From positions 310,001 through 374,000 of the forward strand of contig NZ_CP019799.1 in the NCBI RefSeq assembly GCF_002007605.1: 64,000 bases of DNA. The letters are read 5' to 3'. The position numbers and the translations under genes were made by a program. Origin of the DNA: Cellvibrio sp. PSBB023 (lineage in GTDB: Bacteria > Pseudomonadota > Gammaproteobacteria > Pseudomonadales > Cellvibrionaceae). The stretch's first letter is position 1. Every line of letters starts with the position of its first letter. Below are positions 54,661 to 64,000 of this stretch, piece by piece. Below the pieces are notes generated by a model. The model ran no database searches and was not told the origin of the DNA. It worked only from the letters and a program-made list of their open reading frames with translations.

Positions 54661-56013
54661 ATGTCGTTGATTCAGACAATTATTTCATTTGTTGTCGCAC
54701 TGTTGATTTTGGTGTCTATCCATGAGTTTGGGCATTTTTATGTCGCCCGTCGCTGCGGTGTGAAAGTGCTGCGCTTTTCTATTGGCTTTGGCAAGGTGCT
54801 TTGGTCGTGGCGTGATAAGCAGGGTACAGAGTATGCACTCGCTGCATTACCCTTGGGCGGTTATGTCAAAATGCTGGACGAGCGTGAAGCGCCGGTGGCA
54901 GAGGAAGAGCGATCCAAGGCGTTTAACAATAAAACAGTCTGGCAGCGTATCGCCATAGTTGCCGCCGGGCCTTTGGCTAATTTTTTACTGGCGATACTCC
55001 TGTTCTGGATACTCCTGTTGCAAGGCCAGCGCGACCTTATTCCGCAAATTGGTAGTGTTGAGCCGGGTTCCATTGCTGAACAAGCCGGCTTGGAAGCAGG
55101 GCAGGAAATTATTGCCATAGATAACATACCCACGCCTACCTGGCAGGCGCTTAATAAAGCACTACTTAATCGCTTGGGTGAGAGTGGTGCAATACGCTTT
55201 AAGGTCGCTTATCCGGATTCTCACTTTACCTATGAGTCAGAAGGGCGATTGAATAATTGGCTTAGGGATTCCGGTGATCCAGATCCGGTTGCCGGATTGG
55301 GCATCACCCTGTACTTACCCAAAATACCACCCATTGTCGATGAAGTTGTGGCGGGTGGCGCTGCAGAGACTGCCGGTTTTGTGAGTGGTGATACCCTGAT
55401 CTCGGCCGATGGTGTTGCGATTGATGACTGGCAGAGCTGGGTGGATTATGTGCGTCAACATCCGGGCAAGAGTATTGCTGTGGTGGTTGAGCGTGATGCC
55501 AGAGAATTAACCCTGAACCTTGTTCCTGAGTCGATTAAAGAGTCGGGCGTGCTGGTCGGTCGGGTTGGACTGGGTGCGAAGGCTGGCTCTATTCCTGACT
55601 CTATGATCCGTACTTATGAGTATTCTGTGCCTGGCGCCTTTGTTGCCGGGGTCAATAAAACCTGGGAAACCTCAGGCTTTGTACTTTTATCAGTCAAAAA
55701 ATTGATTCTTGGCGAAATTTCCACGAAAAACTTGAGTGGACCGATAACCATTGCTAAGGTGGCGGGCTCTTCAGCCGAGAGCGGTTTGAGGAGTTTTATT
55801 GGTTTTGTCGCTCTGCTGAGTGTGTTCCTCGCAGTATTTAACCTTTTACCTATCCCGGTATTGGATGGCGGTCACTTATTTTATTACTTCATTGAAGTAA
55901 TTAAGGGAAAACCGGTGTCCGACAGAGTGCAGATGCTGGGGTATCAGGTTGGACTCTTCTTGGTCATCAGTCTAAGCGTGCTAGCGCTGTATAACGACAT
56001 CATGCGGCTTTAA
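54661..56013 (+). CDS. rseP: Regulated intramembrane protease RseP (site-2 protease)
   Basis: Inner-membrane zinc protease that releases sigmaE from RseA after DegS cleavage and clears remnant signal peptides. The 450-aa protein has HEFGH (H21, E22, H25) in the first helix, two central PDZ domains (about 120-205 and 210-295), and the third metal ligand in LLPIPVLDGGHL. It directly precedes bamA, matching its role in outer-membrane stress signalling. The length is that of E. coli RseP. Confidence 0.96.
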   Translation: MSLIQTIISFVVALLILVSIHEFGHFYVARRCGVKVLRFSIGFGKVLWSWRDKQGTEYALAALPLGGYVKMLDEREAPVAEEERSKAFNNKTVWQRIAIVAAGPLANFLLAILLFWILLLQGQRDLIPQIGSVEPGSIAEQAGLEAGQEIIAIDNIPTPTWQALNKALLNRLGESGAIRFKVAYPDSHFTYESEGRLNNWLRDSGDPDPVAGLGITLYLPKIPPIVDEVVAGGAAETAGFVSGDTLISADGVAIDDWQSWVDYVRQHPGKSIAVVVERDARELTLNLVPESIKESGVLVGRVGLGAKAGSIPDSMIRTYEYSVPGAFVAGVNKTWETSGFVLLSVKKLILGEISTKNLSGPITIAKVAGSSAESGLRSFIGFVALLSVFLAVFNLLPIPVLDGGHLFYYFIEVIKGKPVSDRVQMLGYQVGLFLVISLSVLALYNDIMRL

Positions 56014-56068
56014 TCTGGCAGTGTTGCCGGGCCGTAACCAACATTCATTTACGATTAGAACAGATTCT

Positions 56069-58723
56069 ATGATGCGAGTTTCGATGCGAGTTTTTGGCTG
56101 TTTTCTGGCACTCTTCCTGTCCTGTACAGTTTATGCACAGACTTTCCGTGTAAGCGATATTCGCGTAGAGGGGTTGCAGCGCGTTTCAGCGGGGTCTGTA
56201 TTCAGTGCGCTGCCAATCCGTGTCGGCGATCTACTCACTCAGGCTGATATTCAAAGCGCTACTCGTGAGCTATTCAAGGTAGGCTACTTTTCCGATGTCG
56301 AAATCAAGCGCGATGGCGATGTGCTGGTATTGGTGATCAAAGAGCGCCCGGCAATCAATAAAATTGAATTGAAAGGCAACAAGGCCATCAAAACAGAAAA
56401 CCTGATGGACAGCCTCAAAGACAACAACCTATCGGAAGGGCAAATTTTCCAACGCGCTACCCTTGAAGGTATTACCCAGGCATTGCAGCGCGAATATGTT
56501 AACCAGGGTCGCTACGGGGCCAGCGTCAAAATTGAAATCGAAGACATGCCGCGTAACCAGGTTAAGGTGCTGGTGAATATTGATGAGGGTAGTCCGTCAC
56601 GCATCAAGCAAATTAACATAGTTGGCAATAGCAGCTATCGCGAAGAAGAGCTGATCGACCTGTTTGAATTAAAAACAACTGGCATGTGGTCGTGGATTTC
56701 CGGTAACGACAAATACAACAGGGAAAAATTGAAAGGTGACCTGGAGCGATTGGAATCCTGGTATTTGGATCGCGGCTACCTCAACTTCAAAATTGATTCA
56801 TCACAAATTTCGTTGAGCACAGATAAATCCAAAATATTCATTACAGTGAATATTACTGAAGGCGAGATTTACCGAATCAGCGATATTGACCTAGCGGGTG
56901 ATCCGGCGATTGATGAAAATATTATTCGCAGCATGATCCTGATGAGAAAAGATCAGATTTTCTCCCAGATTTTGATGACCACATCAGAAGAATATGTCAC
57001 CAAGCGTTTGGGTAATGAAGGGTATACTTTTGCCAAAGTGCAAGGTATGCCAGAGCGCAATGACGCCGACAAAACGGTAAAAATTACCTTCTTCATCGAA
57101 CCTGGCAAGCGTGCCTATGTAAATCGTATTAATTTCCGCGGCAATACAAAAACGGTTGACGAAGTGTTACGCCGTGAAATGCGTCAAATGGAGGGGGGGT
57201 CTGCCAACTCCGCACAAATTGAACATTCCAAAGTCCGTTTGGAACGCTTGGGCTTCTTCAAAGAAGTGAAAGTTGAGAATAAAGAAGTTCCAGGAACTTC
57301 TGATCAGATTGATGTTGAATATACCGTTGAAGAACAACCCTCCGGCAGCATGGGGTTGCAGGTTGGTTATGCGCAATACTCAGGCCTCTTATTCTCAGCC
57401 AGTATTCAACAAAACAACTGGTTCGGAACGGGTAAGCAGGTTGGCTTCAGCTTTAGCCATAACCGTTATCAAACCGCTTACAACTTTAACTACAACGATC
57501 CTTATTTTACGCCGGATGGTGTTAGCCGTGGTTTAAGCTTGTACTACACCAAAAGCGATTACGGTTCATACAATGTCACGCCGTACAGTACGAATGTCTA
57601 TGGTGGCAAAATCAATTTCGGCTATCCCATTTCTGATATTGAGCGTATCGGCTTTGATATAGGTTTGCGTAGTCTGGAGGTAGAACCTACCAGCTATTCA
57701 TCTCAGGAAATTATTCGTACGCCTATCTGGAATCCGACTTATGGCTATATTACCCAAGATGAAAATTACGAGCTTACCATACGCCAATTGTTGGGCTTGG
57801 ATTATCCCAGCGGTAGCTTTGAGATTAAAACAGTAGATGAAAGTATGTTGGGAACACCTGGCTTTCTGGATATTTATGGCGATACATTCAATGATGCACA
57901 GGTGAGTATGTATTGGCTTAGATCTACTCTTAATAGGGGGATTCTTGCTAACCGTGGTGCCTCACAACAATTGGGTGTAGAAATTTCATTGCCTGGTGGT
58001 GATTTGCAATATTACAAAATTAACTACACTGGGCAGATATTCCAGCCTCTAACTCGATCCTTAACGCTGCGTCTCCACACTCGCTTGGGTTATGCATCTG
58101 CTTATGGTGATCTGGATGAGTTGCCATTCTTCGAGCATTATTATGCGGGTGGCTTTGGGTCTGTACGCGGATTTGAACGTAACACCCTGGGGCCTCGCAG
58201 TACCTATATTCGTCAAGCGGTTTCTGTTGCAACCACATGGGATGATGTGAATGGTGATGGTATTCAACAGTCTAACGAATTGAGCAACCCTGCTTATATT
58301 CTTTGTACCGACCCTGATACGCCGAACTACAGAGATAAGTCGAACGTGACATGTGATGAAGGGAATCTGATTTCAAATGTAAATACCAATAATTTGGTAG
58401 GCAGAACACGTGGTGCGTTTGGCGGTAATATTTTGATTCAAGGCGGTGCCGAAATATTGTTCCCGCTGCCATTTATCAAAGATCAGCGCTCGTTACAAAC
58501 CACGTTCTTTATCGATGCCGGTAATGTATTTGATACCCACTGTGGCGCGACCCAGTTGAATTGCTATGATGTGGATCTTGATCGCATTAACGCATCGGTT
58601 GGTTTTGGTTTAACCTGGATTTCTGGCTTCGGACCAATGACGTTTAGTATTGCCGAGCCATTTAAGGAAAATGAGTATGATCGTACAGAAGTGTTCCAAT
58701 TCTCATTGGGACAAACGTTTTAA
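56069..58723 (+). CDS. bamA: Outer membrane protein assembly factor BamA
   Basis: Central Omp85 protein of the BAM complex, which folds beta-barrel proteins into the outer membrane. The start is ATG 56069, giving 884 aa, longer than E. coli BamA (810). The signal peptide ends near YAQ, five POTRA domains follow (about 22-420), then a 16-strand barrel ending FQFSLGQTF. The loop 6 motif VRGF is in GSVRGFERNTLG. Loop 6 carries an insert of about 65 residues with a Cys pair (CTDPDTPNYRDKSNVTC) and a DVNGDGIQQSNE sequence that fits an EF-hand Ca2+ loop. It lies between rseP and skp, as expected. Confidence 0.96.
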   Translation: MMRVSMRVFGCFLALFLSCTVYAQTFRVSDIRVEGLQRVSAGSVFSALPIRVGDLLTQADIQSATRELFKVGYFSDVEIKRDGDVLVLVIKERPAINKIELKGNKAIKTENLMDSLKDNNLSEGQIFQRATLEGITQALQREYVNQGRYGASVKIEIEDMPRNQVKVLVNIDEGSPSRIKQINIVGNSSYREEELIDLFELKTTGMWSWISGNDKYNREKLKGDLERLESWYLDRGYLNFKIDSSQISLSTDKSKIFITVNITEGEIYRISDIDLAGDPAIDENIIRSMILMRKDQIFSQILMTTSEEYVTKRLGNEGYTFAKVQGMPERNDADKTVKITFFIEPGKRAYVNRINFRGNTKTVDEVLRREMRQMEGGSANSAQIEHSKVRLERLGFFKEVKVENKEVPGTSDQIDVEYTVEEQPSGSMGLQVGYAQYSGLLFSASIQQNNWFGTGKQVGFSFSHNRYQTAYNFNYNDPYFTPDGVSRGLSLYYTKSDYGSYNVTPYSTNVYGGKINFGYPISDIERIGFDIGLRSLEVEPTSYSSQEIIRTPIWNPTYGYITQDENYELTIRQLLGLDYPSGSFEIKTVDESMLGTPGFLDIYGDTFNDAQVSMYWLRSTLNRGILANRGASQQLGVEISLPGGDLQYYKINYTGQIFQPLTRSLTLRLHTRLGYASAYGDLDELPFFEHYYAGGFGSVRGFERNTLGPRSTYIRQAVSVATTWDDVNGDGIQQSNELSNPAYILCTDPDTPNYRDKSNVTCDEGNLISNVNTNNLVGRTRGAFGGNILIQGGAEILFPLPFIKDQRSLQTTFFIDAGNVFDTHCGATQLNCYDVDLDRINASVGFGLTWISGFGPMTFSIAEPFKENEYDRTEVFQFSLGQTF

Positions 58724-58761
58724 TAATAATTTGTTGGGCTAATTATTCAGAGGAATAAATT

Positions 58762-59274
58762 GTGACTGTTACACAAAAGATGTTTGCTGCTATTGCGTTA
58801 TCTCTGGTATCTGCTGTGTCATTTGCACAGGGAAAAGTGGTTGTGCTGGATCCAACAGGTGCAGTGATGGGTACCGCCGCCGCCAAGGCCAAGTTTGATA
58901 AATTGCAGAAAAGTGCTGATTTTGCCGCTGCCAAAGCGAAGTTGGATGGTTTGGCTGCCGACATCAAAGCACTTCAAACGGAATATCAAAAAGACGGTAT
59001 GACCTGGAGTGCTGAAAAGCGCGCAGAAAGTGAAAAGAAATTGCAAAGCTTGGGGCAAGATTATCAGTTCCAGGGCAAGAAACTGCAGGGCGAGCAACAA
59101 GCGCTGATGCAGCAAATCATGCAAGAGCTGGGTCCAAAAATGGAAGCAGTAGTGAAGCAATTGGTTGAATCTGAAAACATCAGCATGATCGTTGATGCCA
59201 AATCAGTCATGATGGCAAAGCCTGAAAATGATTTGACTCCAAAAGTGACTGAGCTTTTGAACAAAGCCAAATAA
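58762..59274 (+). CDS. skp: OmpH/Skp family periplasmic chaperone
   Basis: Trimeric periplasmic holdase that escorts unfolded outer-membrane proteins to BamA. The start is GTG 58762 with AGAGGAA upstream. The 170-aa protein has a signal peptide cut after SFAQG and two long Lys/Gln-rich helices (about 40-130) that form the Skp tentacles. The C-terminal strand [15 protein letters not shown] is typical of OmpH. It follows bamA by 38 bases and precedes lpxD by 16. Confidence 0.93.
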   Translation: MTVTQKMFAAIALSLVSAVSFAQGKVVVLDPTGAVMGTAAAKAKFDKLQKSADFAAAKAKLDGLAADIKALQTEYQKDGMTWSAEKRAESEKKLQSLGQDYQFQGKKLQGEQQALMQQIMQELGPKMEAVVKQLVESENISMIVDAKSVMMAKPENDLTPKVTELLNKAK

Positions 59275-59290
59275 TCAAAGCGAGTATATA

Positions 59291-60304
59291 GTGAAGCGCT
59301 CTTATCAATTGCTTGAACTGGCACAACATCTGGATGCTGTGTTGGTTGGTGATTCAAAGCATGAAATAAGCGCGCTGGCAACATTGCAAAATGCCAATGC
59401 CCATAGCCTTGGTTTTATTGCTAATCCTGCCTATAAAAAGTATTTGACCTCTACCCAAGCGGGTGCACTGCTGATTCATCCTGATTTACAGGATGAATTC
59501 AGCGGTAATAAATTAGTGACAACTAATCCCTATATCGCCTACGCGCGGGCTTCAGCGTTGTTTTCGTCTGCACCTGTGCCGGCGATTGGTATTCATCCAA
59601 CTGCTGTCGTTGGTGAGAATTGTGTTATCGCAAGTGATGTGTCTATCGGTGCAAATGCCGTTATTGGCGATGCTGTGACCTTAGCTGAAGGTGTTGTTAT
59701 AGGCCCTGGCTGCTATATCGGTGACGATAGCCTGATAGGAAAAAACACACGCCTCGCCGCAAATGTTAGTATCTATCACGGTATTACCATTGGTGAAAAT
59801 TGTATTCTGCACAGCGGCTGTGTAATCGGCGCTGACGGTTTTGGCTTCGCGCCCCAAGCGGGGGGCTGGCTTAAGATCCACCAATTAGGTGGTGTAGTTA
59901 TTGGTAATAATGTTGAGATTGGCGCTTGTACCTGTATTGACCGCGGCGCTCTGGATGACACCTGGATTGCTGACGGTGTCATCATCGATAATCAAGTCCA
60001 AATTGCCCACAATGTACGAATTGGCAAAAATACCGCAATCGCAGGCCATTCCGCGATAGCAGGAAGCACTACAATAGGTGCGAATTGTACTATTTCCGGT
60101 GCGGTGGCGATTGTGGGACATATTTCTTTGACAGATAAGGTTCATATTACGGCCCGAAGTTTGGTATCTGCCTCAATTAGCGAAGCTGGCTCTTATTCTT
60201 CCGGTACTCCGCTTGCGCAGACAAAAGACTGGCGTAAAAATGCGGCGCGCTTTCGTCAGTTGGATTCATTAGCGACACGCTTAATAAAACTTGAACGCAA
60301 ATAG
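59291..60304 (+). CDS. lpxD: UDP-3-O-(3-hydroxyacyl)glucosamine N-acyltransferase LpxD
   Basis: Third step of lipid A synthesis: N-acylation of UDP-3-O-acyl-glucosamine from acyl-ACP. The 337 aa contain an N-terminal uridine-binding domain (about 1-95) and a left-handed beta-helix of hexapeptide repeats, such as [20 protein letters not shown]. The catalytic His is in [20 protein letters not shown]. The start is GTG 59291. It belongs to the lpxD-fabZ-lpxA-lpxB set. Confidence 0.96.
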   Translation: MKRSYQLLELAQHLDAVLVGDSKHEISALATLQNANAHSLGFIANPAYKKYLTSTQAGALLIHPDLQDEFSGNKLVTTNPYIAYARASALFSSAPVPAIGIHPTAVVGENCVIASDVSIGANAVIGDAVTLAEGVVIGPGCYIGDDSLIGKNTRLAANVSIYHGITIGENCILHSGCVIGADGFGFAPQAGGWLKIHQLGGVVIGNNVEIGACTCIDRGALDDTWIADGVIIDNQVQIAHNVRIGKNTAIAGHSAIAGSTTIGANCTISGAVAIVGHISLTDKVHITARSLVSASISEAGSYSSGTPLAQTKDWRKNAARFRQLDSLATRLIKLERK

Positions 60305-60342
60305 CGTACATATAATTTCTATTTATTCCTTGGGGCTTAACC

Positions 60343-60780
60343 ATGATGGATGTTAACGAAATCCGTGAATATCTCCCGCATCGCTATCCGTTTTTGTTAG
60401 TGGATCGCGTAGTAGAGCTGATTGAAGGTGAATCAATTATTGCCTACAAAAATATCACTGTGAATGAAGAAGTGTTCAATGGTCACTTTCCTCAAAACCC
60501 GGTTTTCCCAGGTGTAATGATTCTTGAAGCTATGGCGCAGGCATCCGGTATTTTGGGTTTTAAAACCATGAATAAAAAACCGGAAGATGGCTCTATTTAT
60601 CTCTTCGCTGGTGTTGATGATGTTCGCTTCAAAAGACAGGTTGTACCAGGTGATCGCCTGCAACTTGAATCGCGTGTGATTTCAGAAAAGCGCGGCATAT
60701 GGAAGTTTGAATGCAAAGCAAGTGTAGATGGTGTGTTAGCGGCATCCGCAACTATTTTGTGTGCCGATCGTAAAGTTTAA
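60343..60780 (+). CDS. fabZ: 3-hydroxyacyl-ACP dehydratase FabZ
   Basis: Hotdog-fold dehydratase of fatty acid synthesis, 145 aa. It competes with LpxA for 3-hydroxyacyl-ACP, so their co-location links fatty acid and lipid A flux. The catalytic His and Glu are in [20 protein letters not shown]. The start is ATG 60343; an ATG immediately after it at 60346 is equally possible. Confidence 0.96.
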   Translation: MMDVNEIREYLPHRYPFLLVDRVVELIEGESIIAYKNITVNEEVFNGHFPQNPVFPGVMILEAMAQASGILGFKTMNKKPEDGSIYLFAGVDDVRFKRQVVPGDRLQLESRVISEKRGIWKFECKASVDGVLAASATILCADRKV

Positions 60781-60813
60781 GACGACGATTACTGAATTCA
60801 GTGAGAAAGTATT

Positions 60814-61584
60814 TTGATAGATCCATCTGCAATCATTCATCCTGATGCCAAGCTTGCGCCTGATGTGCAGGTTGGCCCTTGGACAATCATTGGCCCCGGT
60901 GTAGAGATAGACGAAGGCACTGTCATTGCATCCCATGTTGTGCTGAAAGGCCCCACTAAAATTGGTAAACATAATCGCATTTTTCAATTCTCCTCAATTG
61001 GTGAAGATACGCCTGATTTGAAATACAAGGGAGAGCCAACACGTCTGGTTATTGGTGATCACAATGTGATTCGCGAAGGCGTAACCATTCATCGCGGTAC
61101 CGTTCAGGATCGCAGTGAAACCACTCTTGGCAACCATAATTTACTCATGGCATATGTGCACGTTGGTCATGACAGCGTTATTGGTAATCACTGCATTCTG
61201 GTTAACAATGCGGCACTTGCCGGCCATGTGCATATTGGTGATTGGGCGATCCTCAGTGGTTTTACGCTGGTCCATCAATTTTGCAAGATCGGTGCTCATA
61301 GTTTTTCTGGTATGGGCAGCGCTATAGGTAAGGATGTTCCTGCCTATGTCATGGTGACGGGTAGCCCGGCAGAAGCCAAAAATATTAATGTCGAGGGGCT
61401 GCGTCGCCGCGGTTTCACCAAAGACGATATTGCCTTGTTGACCAAGGCATACAAAATTATTTATCGCCGTGGTTTAACACTTGATGAAGCGCTGGCGGAA
61501 TTGAATCCCTTGGCTGCTACTTCACCAGCATTACAAGTATTAATCGATTCATTAAACGCTTCAACGCGCGGTATCGTTCGCTAA
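60814..61584 (+). CDS. lpxA: UDP-N-acetylglucosamine O-acyltransferase LpxA
   Basis: First step of lipid A synthesis, adding a 3-hydroxyacyl chain to UDP-GlcNAc. The start is TTG 60814, because the conserved MIDPSAIIHPDAKLAP begins there and no ATG is near. The 256-aa protein is a left-handed beta-helix with repeats ending near GDWAILSGFTLVHQF; the catalytic His is in LLMAYVHVGHDSVIGN. It stands 33 bases after fabZ and 51 before lpxB. Confidence 0.96.
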   Translation: MIDPSAIIHPDAKLAPDVQVGPWTIIGPGVEIDEGTVIASHVVLKGPTKIGKHNRIFQFSSIGEDTPDLKYKGEPTRLVIGDHNVIREGVTIHRGTVQDRSETTLGNHNLLMAYVHVGHDSVIGNHCILVNNAALAGHVHIGDWAILSGFTLVHQFCKIGAHSFSGMGSAIGKDVPAYVMVTGSPAEAKNINVEGLRRRGFTKDDIALLTKAYKIIYRRGLTLDEALAELNPLAATSPALQVLIDSLNASTRGIVR

Positions 61585-61635
61585 CGCTATTTTTGCGAGA
61601 GTCATTGTGCCGAGTTATAAAATCCGGAGGGCTGA

Positions 61636-62796
61636 GTGTCTGATCACATACACATAGGTATTGTTGTCGGAGAAGCCTCCGGAGATATTCTCGGGGCGGC
61701 GTTAATGCAAGAATTGCGCAAACATTTCCCCAATGCGCAGTTCTCCGGTATCGGCGGTCCGCGCATGTTAGCCTTGGGTTTTCATTCCTATTTTCCTCAA
61801 GATCGCCTTGCAGTGATGGGGTTGATCGAACCGCTAAAAAGACTGCCAGAATTGTTGCGCATTCGTCGATTTTTGCGCGAACATTTCATCAAGACTCCTC
61901 CCGCTGTATTTATTGGTATCGACTCACCCGATTTTACTATTCCACTCGAAGCTTCCTTAAAAGAGAAGGGGATTAAGACGGTACATTACGTCAGCCCCTC
62001 AGTCTGGGCGTGGCGACAAAAGCGTATTTTTAAAATTGCCCGCGCAGTGGATTTAATGCTGACCTTGCTGCCGTTTGAGGCAAAGTTTTATCAAGAACAC
62101 AATGTGCCCGTGGAATTTGTAGGGCACCACTTGGCAGATGAAATTCCATTCGAGGTTGATAAGGTTGCCGCACGACAATCACTGGGGCTACCCGAACAGG
62201 GGCGTATTGTCGCCTTGTTACCCGGTAGTCGAGCCAGTGAAGTGGAGCGCATGGGTGAAGTATTCATGCAGGCGGCCGTGCATTGTTTGGCGCAGGATCC
62301 CGGGTTGTTATTTGTCATTCCTGCGGCCAGCCCAGATCGTTATCGCCAACTGCATATAGCGATGAATGATTTTGTCGATTACCCGATTCAATTAATTAAT
62401 GGTCATTCCCATGAAGTAATGGCCGCGGCGGATGTGTTATTGCTAGCCTCGGGTACGGTAGCCTTGGAAGCCTTGTTGTTAAAAAAACCTATGGTAGTTG
62501 CCTATAAGGTGGCACCACTTACCTTTAAAATTTTGTCCTGGTTGGTTAAAACCCCTTGGATTTCACTGCCTAATTTACTTGCACAAAAATTGTTGGTGCC
62601 AGAGTTGTTGCAGGATAAGGCAACACCGGAAGCATTATCTGCTGCTGTGATGAATTATTTTGATAACCCTGAGCAAACCCTGGCGCTCAGCCAGACATTT
62701 GCACAAATGCACCTTGAATTGAAGCGCGACGCCAGTGCGCGAGCTGCTGACGCGATTGCAGCACTTATTCATTCCCCCGTAGCGAAACAGGTCTAA
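61636..62796 (+). CDS. lpxB: Lipid-A-disaccharide synthase LpxB
   Basis: GT19 glycosyltransferase that joins UDP-2,3-diacylglucosamine and lipid X to form the lipid A disaccharide. It is 386 aa. Conserved parts are [27 protein letters not shown], and [17 protein letters not shown], with [10 protein letters not shown] and a [15 protein letters not shown] near the end. The start is GTG 61636, with CGGAGGG ahead. It is 2 bases from rnhB. Confidence 0.96.
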   Translation: MSDHIHIGIVVGEASGDILGAALMQELRKHFPNAQFSGIGGPRMLALGFHSYFPQDRLAVMGLIEPLKRLPELLRIRRFLREHFIKTPPAVFIGIDSPDFTIPLEASLKEKGIKTVHYVSPSVWAWRQKRIFKIARAVDLMLTLLPFEAKFYQEHNVPVEFVGHHLADEIPFEVDKVAARQSLGLPEQGRIVALLPGSRASEVERMGEVFMQAAVHCLAQDPGLLFVIPAASPDRYRQLHIAMNDFVDYPIQLINGHSHEVMAAADVLLLASGTVALEALLLKKPMVVAYKVAPLTFKILSWLVKTPWISLPNLLAQKLLVPELLQDKATPEALSAAVMNYFDNPEQTLALSQTFAQMHLELKRDASARAADAIAALIHSPVAKQV

Positions 62797-62798
62797 TT

Positions 62799-63407
62799 GT
62801 GATTGAGCCATTTATCAGTATTTATCAAGGTGAACTTTGTGCTGGTTGCGATGAAGTAGGGCGCGGGCCATTAGCGGGCGATGTGGTTGCTGCCGCAGTT
62901 ATTCTTGATCCACGAAATCCTATTATGGGGTTAGATGACTCAAAAAAACTGACAGAAAAAAAGCGTGAATTATTATTTGATGAAATTCAGGCAAAGGCCA
63001 AAAGCTGGTGTATTGCTCGCGCTTCGGTAGCTGAAATTGATAGTTTGAACATATTGCAAGCGAGCTTGCTGGCAATGACGCGTGCTGTGCAAGGCTTGGC
63101 TATAGAGCCTGAGCATGTATTGGTTGATGGCAATAAATTACCCAAATGGAAATACACTGCCGAAGCAGTGGTAAAAGGGGATAGTCGTGTGGCAGCGATC
63201 AGTGCGGCTTCAATTCTTGCCAAGGTGACACGTGATCGCGAAATGGTTTCCTTGGATAAGGTGTACCCTGGTTACGGTTTTGCAGACCATAAAGGCTATC
63301 CCACAAAGGTGCACATGGATGCTTTGGAACGTTTGGGGGTTACGCCTATCCATCGTCGATCTTACGCGCCTGTCAGAGCCAGAATTGAACAGATCGCTTT
63401 ATTCTGA
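62799..63407 (+). CDS. rnhB: Ribonuclease HII
   Basis: Cleaves RNA in RNA-DNA hybrids and starts removal of single ribonucleotides. The 202 aa contain the active-site Asp18 and Glu19 in [11 protein letters not shown], a third Asp in LVDGNKLP, and a fourth in KVTRDREMV, plus SAASILAKV. The start is GTG 62799, 2 bases after the lpxB stop. dnaE follows after 34 bases. Confidence 0.96.
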   Translation: MIEPFISIYQGELCAGCDEVGRGPLAGDVVAAAVILDPRNPIMGLDDSKKLTEKKRELLFDEIQAKAKSWCIARASVAEIDSLNILQASLLAMTRAVQGLAIEPEHVLVDGNKLPKWKYTAEAVVKGDSRVAAISAASILAKVTRDREMVSLDKVYPGYGFADHKGYPTKVHMDALERLGVTPIHRRSYAPVRARIEQIALF

Positions 63408-63441
63408 TCCTCCTTTTTTCTTCTCGCCTTAAGTAAATACT

Positions 63442-64000
63442 ATGCCTGCAGCAAATTTTGTTCATTTGCGTTTACACACAGAGTTTTCGCTAAGCGATAG
63501 TTTGGTGCGCATCAAATCATTGGTTAAACGGGTGGCAGAATTAAACATGCCCGCCTGTGCTATTACCGATCAGACAAATTTTTATGGCCTGATAAAATTT
63601 TACAAAGCGGCGCAGGGCGCAGGTATCAAACCGATTGCTGGCAGTGATTTTTGGATTGCCAGTACCGATAGTGAAGGCAAGCCAACACTAATTACCTTGC
63701 TGGCCATGAATGATAAGGGCTATAAAAATATTATTGAGTTGATTTCGCGCGCATGGCGTCAGGGCCAGCAGCAGGGCGTGGCCTATTTGCAGCGCGAGTG
63801 GATCAGTGAGTTCAGTGACGGTGTGATTGCCTTATCGGGCGGAAAAGTTGGCGATATTGGAATGGCGTTGTTGGGCGGGCGTGCAGCACAAGCGGAGGAA
63901 TTGCTGCAGGGGTGGATGCAGGATTTCCCCGGCCGCTTTTATTTGGAGCTACAACGCACAGGTCGCGAGAACGATGAAAATCATTTGCATGCGGCGGTGG
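63442..64000 (+). CDS. dnaE: DNA polymerase III alpha subunit DnaE, 3' end outside the window
   Basis: The N-terminal 186 residues of the replicative polymerase. The start is ATG 63442 (MPAANFVHLRLHTEFS). The PHP domain opens with FVHLRLHTEFSLSDSLVRI and continues as MPACAITDQTNFYGLIKFYK, AGIKPIAGSDFWIAS, and IALSGG, all typical of DnaE. The frame is open to the window edge. It lies after rnhB, as in Pseudomonas. Nothing beyond the PHP domain can be judged. Confidence 0.93.
   Translation, partial: MPAANFVHLRLHTEFSLSDSLVRIKSLVKRVAELNMPACAITDQTNFYGLIKFYKAAQGAGIKPIAGSDFWIASTDSEGKPTLITLLAMNDKGYKNIIELISRAWRQGQQQGVAYLQREWISEFSDGVIALSGGKVGDIGMALLGGRAAQAEELLQGWMQDFPGRFYLELQRTGRENDENHLHAAV

Overview
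The window is chromosomal DNA from a gammaproteobacterium close to the Cellvibrionaceae and Pseudomonas branch. Cellvibrio, Saccharophagus and Teredinibacter are the best guesses. This is inferred from Pseudomonas-like gene order, a long 343-aa DapD, a TIGR01782-type TonB receptor and a VolA/Pla-1-type lipase. The coding is dense and mostly housekeeping. I saw no rRNA, tRNA, CRISPR array, insertion sequence, phage or obvious defence island.

Layout. 1-2748: 3' part of waaA facing tolC across a shared terminator. 3334-6013: two unrelated Na+/H+ antiporters (NhaD type and CPA1 type). 6162-13942: a TPP riboswitch, thiD-thiC, then the conserved nudF-yqiB-cpdA-yqiA-parE block. 14114-19792: a lipoprotein lipase, a membrane protein with a PDC-like domain, radA, and two convergent PilZ genes. 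19977-25903: fructokinase, a three-gene BtuFCD-type importer, a DUF4442 protein, a Gfo/Idh/MocA oxidoreductase and a DUF1461 membrane protein. 26170-32081: a PEP-CTERM protein behind an excellent CRP site, dapE, a large TonB receptor and an hsp20 gene. 32603-37544: an ABC system (GldA-like ATPase, fused GldF-GldG protein, DUF4340 protein). 37639-46702, minus strand: YebC, dapD, an ArsC-like protein, nth, dapC, glnD, map, uxuA. 47035-48765: rpsB-tsf. 48886-50199: a membrane diguanylate cyclase. 50428 to the end: pyrH-frr-uppS-cdsA-dxr-rseP-bamA-skp-lpxD-fabZ-lpxA-lpxB-rnhB-dnaE.

How the genes work together. The right third joins pyrimidine, translation and isoprenoid functions (pyrH, frr, uppS, dxr) with phospholipid and lipid A synthesis (cdsA, lpxD, fabZ, lpxA, lpxB) and outer-membrane protein assembly (rseP, bamA, skp). 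waaA at the left edge uses the lipid A precursor made by the lpx genes. dapC, dapD and dapE supply the succinylase branch of diaminopimelate and lysine synthesis. CpdA degrades cAMP, and a CRP-like box lies elsewhere in the window. c-di-GMP signalling is represented by two PilZ proteins and one GGDEF enzyme.

The points most worth a second look are: a Rho-independent terminator lying inside the signal-peptide codons of the btuF-like gene; a near-perfect sigma32-like promoter and a 39-codon ORF ahead of the ABC operon; an EF-hand-like loop in BamA loop 6; a diguanylate cyclase with a beta-rich periplasmic domain; a PDC-like domain that seems to sit in the cytoplasm; and a hexanucleotide repeat coding an acidic TolC surface loop. 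None of these alone proves a new system.
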